Assembly (NCBI GenBank): GCA_001564205.1
Contig: LKMY01000121.1
Location: forward strand, 1 to 6,048
From: Nanohaloarchaea archaeon PL-Br10_U2g5
GTDB lineage: Archaea > Halobacteriota > Halobacteria > Halobacteriales > Haloferacaceae
DNA length: 6,048 bases
Direction of reading: 5' to 3'
Each line of letters opens with the position of its first letter. Position 1 is the first letter of the stretch. This document shows, one piece after another, positions 1 through 4,027 of this stretch. The translations under genes and the position numbers were made by a program. The notes under the pieces were generated by a model. The model searched no databases and was not told where the DNA came from. It worked only from the letters and a program-made list of their open reading frames with translations.

Positions 1-117
1 CCCGGGCGTCACACCGGCCGATTCCAGCGTTTCGACGTGGTCGGCGACCTCGTCGCGCACGTCGGCCGCGACGGCGTTCCCGTCGATGATCTCGGTCTCG
101 TCGGCGGTCTCGGTCAT
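1..117 (-). CDS. folD: FolD, methylenetetrahydrofolate dehydrogenase/cyclohydrolase (N-terminal fragment)
   Basis: Only the first 39 codons are present; the gene runs off the left edge. The peptide starts MTETADETEIIDGNAVAAD and ends in ESAGVTPG. The block IIDGNAVAADVRDEV...LESAGVTPG matches the conserved start of FolD (I-[IL]-D-G-x-x-[VI]-A, a long helix, then G-x-x-P-G-L-A). FolD is a cytosolic bifunctional enzyme that interconverts 5,10-methylene-, 5,10-methenyl- and 10-formyl-tetrahydrofolate using NADP, supplying one-carbon units for purines and other products. The catalytic Lys/Tyr and the NADP-binding fold lie outside the window and cannot be checked. The ATG at 115-117 is favoured because a TATA-like element sits about 25 bases upstream, implying a nearly leaderless mRNA. 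The short acidic extension before IIDG (about eight residues) is normal for haloarchaea. The gene follows the aldo/keto reductase in the same direction after a 103-base gap, but its own promoter suggests independent transcription. Confidence 0.85.
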   Translation of the reverse strand, partial: MTETADETEIIDGNAVAADVRDEVADHVETLESAGVTPG

Positions 118-137
118 ATCAGAACGAGGATGAGGCG

Positions 138-147
138 ATATAAAAAT
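138..147 (-). promoter_or_regulatory. TATA-box-like promoter element of folD
   Basis: Read on the minus strand this is ATTTTTATAT, the most AT-rich stretch in an otherwise GC-rich gap. Its centre is about 25 bases before the folD ATG, so transcription would start at or within a few bases of the start codon, as in the leaderless mRNAs common in haloarchaea. The element also reads as TATAAAAA on the plus strand, so its direction is inferred from the gene that follows. A second AT-rich patch at 184-194 could be an alternative, more distal promoter. Confidence 0.55.
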
Positions 148-220
148 CGCGCGGGATCGTGTTTATCCCGGCCGTTTTACGACCCATAATATACAAGAAT
201 GCGGATCATACTATCGAGTA

Positions 221-997
221 CTACTCGGGGAACAGCTCTTCTTTGCGCTCCACCGCATCGATCGAAGCGATCTCCTCGTCGGTGAGTTCGAGGCTCGAAG
301 CTGCGAGATTCGCCCGAAGGTGGCGCTCGCTCGACGCTTTCGGGATCGCTACGACCGGCTCCTTCGCGGTCGCCCACGCGATTGCGACCGCTTCCGGCGT
401 CGTCTCGTGGGCCTCCGCAACCTCGACGACGGCGTCCACCTCGCGCACGCGACCGCCAGCAAGCGGCGAGTAGGCGACCACCGCGTACCCGTGTTGGCGA
501 GCGTGATCGAGGAGCTCGGGACGATAATAGAGCGGGTGCAGCTCCGTCTGATGGGCGGCAAGCGGCGCGTCGAGAACGTCGATCGCCCGGTCTAAGTCGT
601 CGAGTTCGAAGTTCGAAACGCCGACGTTGTCGACGATCCCCTCCTCGACGAGCCGGTCGAGTGCGGGCAGCGTTGTCGCCGGGTCGTAGTCACCGCGCGG
701 CCGGTGAACGTAGAGGAGGTCGAGGGTATCGACGCCGAGCAGGGACGCGCTCTCGCGGGCGGCCGGTCTCACGTCTTCCACCCCCAACGCATCCACCCAC
801 AGCTTGGTCGCGACCGTGACCGCGTCACGAGACACGTCGCTCTCGGCGAGACCGTCGGCAAGTCCCGTGCCGACGACCGACTCGTTGTCGTAGATCTGCG
901 CCGTGTCGAGGTGTCGATAGCCGACCGAGAGGGCGGTCGCGATCGGTTCCGGGTCGTCGATCCCCATCGTTCCGAGACCGACGGGTGGGAGATTCAT
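221..997 (-). CDS. Aldo/keto reductase
   Basis: A 258-residue cytosolic oxidoreductase of the aldo/keto reductase (AKR) superfamily, a TIM barrel that uses NAD(P)H to reduce aldehydes and ketones. The classical catalytic tetrad is complete: Asp31 in GYRHLDTA, Tyr36 in QIYDNE, Lys65 in ATKLW and His98 in LYVHRP. Other family landmarks are the N-terminal GLGTMG turn, GVSNF at the end of the strand-5 region, YSPLAGG, and the C-terminal IPKASSERHLRAN, which corresponds to the cofactor-phosphate-binding segment (Lys, Ser, Arg, Asn). The length is at the short end of the family and resembles the 2,5-diketo-gluconate reductase type; the physiological substrate cannot be told from sequence. An in-frame ATG nine codons further upstream (1022-1024) is rejected because it lies inside the TATA-like element at 1019-1029. 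Starting at 997 gives MNLPPVGLGTMG, the usual AKR beginning, and a leaderless transcript. The gene is divergent from the membrane-protein gene and upstream of folD. No broken motif is seen. Confidence 0.92.
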   Translation of the reverse strand: MNLPPVGLGTMGIDDPEPIATALSVGYRHLDTAQIYDNESVVGTGLADGLAESDVSRDAVTVATKLWVDALGVEDVRPAARESASLLGVDTLDLLYVHRPRGDYDPATTLPALDRLVEEGIVDNVGVSNFELDDLDRAIDVLDAPLAAHQTELHPLYYRPELLDHARQHGYAVVAYSPLAGGRVREVDAVVEVAEAHETTPEAVAIAWATAKEPVVAIPKASSERHLRANLAASSLELTDEEIASIDAVERKEELFPE

Positions 998-1018
998 GTC
1001 TCGTTCTCGACGCGAACG

Positions 1019-1029
1019 GAACAAAAAGG
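1019..1029 (-). promoter_or_regulatory. TATA-box-like promoter element of the aldo/keto reductase
   Basis: On the minus strand this reads CCTTTTTGTTC. Its centre is about 27 bases before the ATG at 995-997, the correct distance for a leaderless haloarchaeal transcript, and this placement decides the start codon. It lies next to the inverted repeat at 1032-1069, so a protein bound there could occlude the TFB/TBP complex. Confidence 0.5.
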
Positions 1030-1031
1030 AC

Positions 1032-1069
1032 CCGGCCCCGCGGCCGGTACACCGAAGCTTTGGGGCCGG
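1032..1069. repeat. Perfect 8-bp inverted repeat between divergent promoters (operator candidate)
   Basis: CCGGCCCC at 1032-1039 is the exact reverse complement of GGGGCCGG at 1062-1069, separated by 22 bases (30 bases between arm centres). A competing, tighter inverted repeat shares the left arm: CCGGCC at 1032-1037 and GGCCGG at 1042-1047 with a 4-base gap. The pair sits exactly between the two back-to-back TATA-like elements (1019-1029 on minus, 1075-1083 on plus), where a transcription factor could control both genes. The arms contain only G and C, so chance occurrence in this GC-rich genome is a real possibility. Confidence 0.35.
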
Positions 1070-1074
1070 AAGTT

Positions 1075-1083
1075 CTTTTTAAG
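1075..1083 (+). promoter_or_regulatory. TATA-box-like promoter element driving the rightward genes
   Basis: CTTTTTAAG stands out from the GC-rich surroundings. Standard archaeal spacing predicts a transcription start near 1105, about 10 bases before the ATG at 1115 and about 138 bases before the ATG at 1243. No better TATA-like sequence is visible closer to 1243. Confidence 0.45.
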
Positions 1084-1114
1084 TTGGATCACGGGAACAT
1101 TGGAACGTCCCCTC

Positions 1115-1246
1115 ATGATTGCGCCCGCCCTCCGCTTTGGCTCTGCCCAGACTCTGAAGCGCTCGCCCTCGAGCCGTTCGGAGCTGAATCTACCCGCTCT
1201 GCACCTGCCGGACTCGAACTTGTCGACCCCGGCGTTCAACCGATGA
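1115..1246 (+). CDS. Possible small leader ORF (43 aa), translationally coupled to the next gene
   Basis: A 43-codon ORF begins with ATG about 10 bases after the predicted transcription start and ends in a TGA overlapping the next gene's ATG in an ATGA arrangement at 1243-1246. Its peptide starts MIAPALRFGSAQ and ends STPAFNR. By hand count about four fifths of its third codon positions are G or C, against about three fifths in the frame of the downstream gene over the same stretch, which argues mildly that this frame is the coding one. Against it, the peptide is Ser/Leu/Pro-rich and slightly basic, unlike typical acidic haloarchaeal proteins, and has no recognisable domain. It may be a leader peptide regulating the membrane protein by termination-reinitiation, or simply an untranslated leader. 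Confidence 0.3.
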   Translation: MIAPALRFGSAQTLKRSPSSRSELNLPALHLPDSNLSTPAFNR

Positions 1247-1869
1247 CCGGGGAGCGCGTGTGGTCGTTTCGAACGCTTCGGGGGTCGGTACACGTCGCCC
1301 CAACCGAACTCCGGATTCATCACAGGGTCACCGACACTCTCGCTGGCGGCCTGACCGCGATTGCGGCGGGACGCTTCCCACCCATCGCTTGGAACGCCGG
1401 CTGGTCCGCGCTTGCACTCGCGTTCGCGCTCGCTAGCGTTGGGGCGGAGCTCGCGTGGAGCGACGGTGCGACCCTCCAGTTGATACTCGCGGCGCTTGGC
1501 GCCGTTGCGGTGTTCGGCGGCGGCACCCTCTCCATGCTTCGGCGCAGAGCGAAAACGATCCCGCTTGCAGACATCGTTCACGTCTCGTTCGACGACGGCG
1601 AACTCGTCGTGGTGTCAGAGAACGGAGGTGGCGCTACGTCAGCCGAACGCGGCTCCGATGCCGGCACCCACCGCCTCGGGAGCTGGAATTTCGGCTGGGG
1701 CGGCAGCGATGAGCGAACCGAAACGACGCTGTACCCGCTCGATGATCGCGAACGAGCCGACGCGGCGCTCGCACTCCGTCTTCGTGGTGTCGATCTTCGA
1801 GGCGTTACAGACGATCCGGTGGTTTCTCGGACAGTTATCGACGCGCGGAAAACGGAACTCGTGAACTGA
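1243..1869 (+). CDS. Uncharacterised two-helix membrane protein with PH-like flanking segments
   Basis: I do not recognise this 208-residue protein at family level. An N-terminal, probably beta-rich segment (about 5-30, including GSVHVAPTELRIHHR) is followed by two hydrophobic helices (about 46-69 and 77-97) forming a hairpin. A basic stop-transfer cluster RRRAK (100-104) suggests that the C-terminal part is cytoplasmic. That part has two strands (IVHVSFDDGELVVVSE, 111-126), a Gly/Ser/Trp-rich loop (GSWNFGWGGSDE, about 146-157), another strand (TTLYPLDD) and a closing amphipathic helix (DRERADAALALRLRGV). Strands closed by one helix, next to a TM hairpin, resemble bacterial/archaeal PH-like membrane proteins (bPH families); this is an inference from pattern. 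The ATG at 1243 is the first start in this frame after the predicted transcription start. The open frame extends further upstream, to an ATG at 985, but that region contains the divergent promoters. The gene is transcribed away from the aldo/keto reductase and converges on the HAD gene across 106 bases that hold no strong feature. Confidence 0.65.
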   Translation: MTGERVWSFRTLRGSVHVAPTELRIHHRVTDTLAGGLTAIAAGRFPPIAWNAGWSALALAFALASVGAELAWSDGATLQLILAALGAVAVFGGGTLSMLRRRAKTIPLADIVHVSFDDGELVVVSENGGGATSAERGSDAGTHRLGSWNFGWGGSDERTETTLYPLDDRERADAALALRLRGVDLRGVTDDPVVSRTVIDARKTELVN

Positions 1870-1975
1870 GACCGTCCGATGATTGTCGTGGTGGCGGATT
1901 GATCCAACGGTGACTCCTGAATTAGGACTTCAAATCGGAATGGATGCTCCTCCCTCGATACGCCTGACCGCGTCC

Positions 1976-2659
1976 TCAGATCGACTCGTCCGGGTCGACC
2001 GGTGCACGCCCGCAGATGCTCACGAGGTCGTGTAAATCGCCTATCTCATAAGTCGGCTGACAGGACAGCTCGATGTGGCGGCGGTGCGGCCGTCGGATGA
2101 ACGCGGAGTCGATACCGGCGTTGTCGGCTGCGCGGACGTCGGACTCGTTGTCGCCGACGAAGATCGCGGTCTCGGCGTCGAGGTCTTCGAGCACGCGCTC
2201 GAGGTAGTACGGCGAGGGTTTCTTTCGCGAGAGGCTCGCGATTGAGGGCTCACGTCCGTACGCAACCTCGAACTGTCCGGCGAGACCGAAATGGTCGAGG
2301 ATCGCGTCGACGGTCGCCTGCTGGTTCGAGGAGACGATCCCGAGCGACGCGTCAAGGTGACGGAGCGTGTCGATGTCGTCATACGGCGTCTTCTGTCCCT
2401 TCCGTGCGGCGGCGATCTGAGCGGCTGAGGCGGTCTCGTCGCGGACACGCCAGAACTCGGCCGGGTCCATCTCGTATCGCTCACAGATGTCAGTCAGCGT
2501 CGCCGGGTCGACGCCGACGGCGACGTCGTCGACGTGGGTCAGGTCCGGATCGTCGACGCCGAGGCTCACGAACGCGTCCCAGGCGGCCTCCCGGAGCGTG
2601 TCGAACGAGGTCCGACCGACGAGCACCCCGTCGTTATCGAAGACGACGGCGTCGTACAT
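1976..2659 (-). CDS. HAD-superfamily phosphatase (phosphoglycolate-phosphatase-like)
   Basis: A 227-residue soluble hydrolase of the haloacid dehalogenase superfamily, which removes phosphate from small metabolites through a phospho-aspartate intermediate with Mg2+. All four motifs are visible: motif I FDNDGV with nucleophile Asp8 and general acid/base Asp10; motif II IVSSNQ with Ser110; motif III Lys147 in KKPSPYYL; and motif IV GDNESD with Asp170 and Asp174 for Mg2+. A helical C1-type cap lies at about residues 16-88, which with the KPSP and GDNESD signatures places it in subfamily I (phosphoglycolate phosphatase / beta-phosphoglucomutase-like). The substrate cannot be assigned. An in-frame ATG nine codons upstream is rejected because it falls in the TATA-like element at 2684-2691; starting at 2659 gives MYDAVVFDNDGV, the usual HAD beginning. 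It is divergent from the CBS-HPF gene across a 145-base shared promoter region and convergent with the membrane-protein gene. The enzyme appears intact. Confidence 0.9.
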   Translation of the reverse strand: MYDAVVFDNDGVLVGRTSFDTLREAAWDAFVSLGVDDPDLTHVDDVAVGVDPATLTDICERYEMDPAEFWRVRDETASAAQIAAARKGQKTPYDDIDTLRHLDASLGIVSSNQQATVDAILDHFGLAGQFEVAYGREPSIASLSRKKPSPYYLERVLEDLDAETAIFVGDNESDVRAADNAGIDSAFIRRPHRRHIELSCQPTYEIGDLHDLVSICGRAPVDPDESI

Positions 2660-2683
2660 GGGTGATACTCCGTCGGTAACCGG

Positions 2684-2691
2684 CAAAAAGC
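2684..2691 (-). promoter_or_regulatory. TATA-box-like promoter element of the HAD phosphatase
   Basis: Minus-strand GCTTTTTG-type sequence centred about 28 bases before the ATG at 2657-2659, again fitting a leaderless mRNA. It has the same form and spacing as the element before the aldo/keto reductase and fixes the start codon at 2659. Confidence 0.5.
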
Positions 2692-2766
2692 TTTCACCGC
2701 CAGCGCGCCGGCTCGGATCTGTCGGTGCCGGCGATCGCTATCCTACCGGTTGCGATAACGCCCGCA

Positions 2767-2776
2767 CTTTCAATAC
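2767..2776 (+). promoter_or_regulatory. Weak TATA-like element of the CBS-HPF gene
   Basis: A CTTTCAATAC stretch centred about 33 bases before the ATG at 2805 is the only AT-rich patch at a suitable distance. It predicts a transcription start near 2798 and a leader of only a few bases. It is a weaker match than the other promoters in the window. No Shine-Dalgarno sequence is seen before the ATG. Confidence 0.35.
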
Positions 2777-2804
2777 GCGGCGCGTCGAACTCCCAAACTG
2801 GACC

Positions 2805-3944
2805 ATGAACATTGTTGATATCGCAGTGCCGGAGTACGTTGAAGTAGACGCCGACGAGCGGCTCGCTAAGGTCCGGTCCATCTTCGAGCGGGAGAATCCG
2901 AAGGGGATCGTCGTCATGGACGACGGCGAGTACGCCGGCGTGGTCGGAGAAAAGCAGCTTATGCGGTCGCGGATGGAAGACGACACCAAGGTATCGGTCG
3001 TAATGAAGCCGGCGCCGTCGATCGATCGCCACGAGGACGTTCGCGAGACCGCCCGCCTGCTCGTCGAGGGCGACGTGAAGATCGCACCCGTCTACGAGGG
3101 CGAGAAGCTGTACGGAATCATCACGGTCGACCAGATCCTCGAGGCGGTCCTCGACAGCCTCGACGCGATCACCGTCGGACAGGTGGCGAGCGAGGACGTG
3201 ATCGGCATCGGCGAGAAAGACAGCGTTGGCCAAGCGGTCAACCGCCTCCGCGAGAACGGCATCTCCCGGCTCCCTGCACTCAACGCGGACGGGAAGCTGG
3301 TCGGTGTTGTCACCACCAATGACATCGTCGAGTTCGTCGTCCGCGACCACGAGCGACAGGGTCGGAAGGACCGCGCTGGCGACATCGATCGGATGCTCGA
3401 CATCCCCGTCTACGACATCATGACGAGTCCCGTTGTCACCGCGACCGCGGACGAGACGGCTCAGGCCGTCGTCTCACGGATGTTTGACAACAATATCTCC
3501 GGACTCGTCGTCACACCTGACGACGCCGATACGGTCGCTGGAATGGTGACGAAAACGGACGTGCTCCGCGCGCTCACGTTCACCGAGCAGGAGTCGATGG
3601 ACGTGCAGATCACCAACGTCGATCTCCTCGATACGACCACGCGCGGGCACATCGTCGAGTCCATCGAGCAGGTCGTGAACAAGTACGCCGACATGCACGT
3701 CATTCACGCGCACGTCCGGCTCCACGCCCACAAAGAGAAGCTGCGCGGTACCCCCCTGATCCAGTGTCAGATCCGCCTCCGGACCAACGAGGGACAGGTC
3801 GGCGGCTCCGGTGAGGGATACGGCGCCGAACACGCGTTCCACGTCGCGCTCGACAAGCTAGAGCGCAACGTCCTCGAAATCAAGGGTGTCAACGCCGATG
3901 AAGAGTACCGCGGGCAGCTGCTCCGTAAGCTCGGCGAGCTGTAG
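2805..3944 (+). CDS. Four-CBS-domain protein fused to a C-terminal HPF/RaiA-like ribosome-hibernation domain
   Basis: A 379-residue cytosolic protein. Four CBS domains are seen at about 1-55, 62-116, 123-180 and 200-258, i.e. two Bateman modules of the kind that bind AMP, ADP, ATP or related nucleotides. The ribose-phosphate motif G-h-h-T-x-x-D is intact in CBS3 (GVVTTND, Thr170/Asp173) and CBS4 (GMVTKTD, Thr249/Asp252). It is altered in CBS2 (GIITVDQ, Gln110 at the Asp position) and lost in CBS1 (GVVGEKQ). Residues about 265-360 align by eye with E. coli HPF: MDVQITNVDLLD with MQLNITGNNVEI, and GQVGGSGEGYGAEHAFHVALDKLERNV with the GEIHASAEG...AAIDGLIDKLARQL region, following the beta-alpha-beta-beta-beta-alpha order. 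A basic/His-rich strand (His301, His303, Arg305, His307, His309, Lys310, Lys312, Arg314) is unusual in an acidic haloarchaeal protein and suits rRNA contact. HPF/RaiA proteins block the decoding region of the small subunit in dormant cells. I infer a nucleotide-responsive hibernation factor. The start at 2805 gives MNIVDIAV, a normal CBS beginning; upstream in-frame residues have no domain. Confidence 0.88.
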   Translation: MNIVDIAVPEYVEVDADERLAKVRSIFERENPKGIVVMDDGEYAGVVGEKQLMRSRMEDDTKVSVVMKPAPSIDRHEDVRETARLLVEGDVKIAPVYEGEKLYGIITVDQILEAVLDSLDAITVGQVASEDVIGIGEKDSVGQAVNRLRENGISRLPALNADGKLVGVVTTNDIVEFVVRDHERQGRKDRAGDIDRMLDIPVYDIMTSPVVTATADETAQAVVSRMFDNNISGLVVTPDDADTVAGMVTKTDVLRALTFTEQESMDVQITNVDLLDTTTRGHIVESIEQVVNKYADMHVIHAHVRLHAHKEKLRGTPLIQCQIRLRTNEGQVGGSGEGYGAEHAFHVALDKLERNVLEIKGVNADEEYRGQLLRKLGEL

Positions 3945-3982
3945 ACCGCCGTCGATCTGGTCGGTCCCGGCTGCTCGGCTCC

Positions 3983-3990
3983 TATTTTTA
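3983..3990 (+). terminator. T-rich archaeal terminator candidate after the CBS-HPF gene
   Basis: TATTTTTA, with a run of five T, lies about 40 bases after the TAG at 3942-3944 in a GC-rich gap between two convergent genes. Archaeal intrinsic termination needs little more than a T-run on the non-template strand. No stable hairpin is evident in front of it. The same bases could in principle act as a TATA element, but no gene is correctly placed for that. Confidence 0.4.
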
Positions 3991-4027
3991 ACTTGTCTGT
4001 TCCGATCGTTCGCCGCTCTCGCGCTCG

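Noticed and set aside
215..227. 13-base palindrome CGAGTA-C-TACTCG over the aldo/keto reductase stop codon
   Set aside because: As a hairpin it has only five pairs with a three-base loop and no T-run downstream; it may be chance or a minor site, with no gene context to support it.
1130..1240. tRNA-like fragment (GGACTCGAACTT around 1210)
   Set aside because: The surrounding sequence cannot be folded into acceptor, D, anticodon and T arms in either direction.
985..1242. Upstream in-frame extension of the membrane protein from the ATG at 985
   Set aside because: It would start inside the aldo/keto reductase gene and cross both TATA-like elements and the inverted repeat; by hand count its third positions between 1115 and 1242 are less GC-rich than in the alternative frame.
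1915..1927. Short inverted repeat TCCT-GAATT-AGGA in the gap between the convergent membrane-protein and HAD genes
   Set aside because: Only four pairs per arm and no T-run after it; too weak to call a terminator. Nothing else is seen between 1870 and 1975.
2487..2804. Upstream in-frame extension of the CBS-HPF gene
   Set aside because: The extension overlaps the HAD coding region and both promoters and has no domain; the ATG at 2805 begins the first CBS domain directly.
2694..3350. Acidic 218-codon minus-strand frame opposite the CBS-HPF gene
   Set aside because: It looks plausibly haloarchaeal in composition, but it is the antisense of well-defined CBS domains and has no motif of its own.
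3983..3995. TATA-like reading of the T-run after the CBS-HPF gene, as a promoter in either direction
   Set aside because: It would transcribe antisense into the 3' end of a neighbouring gene with no ORF or RNA structure to support it; termination is the simpler reading.
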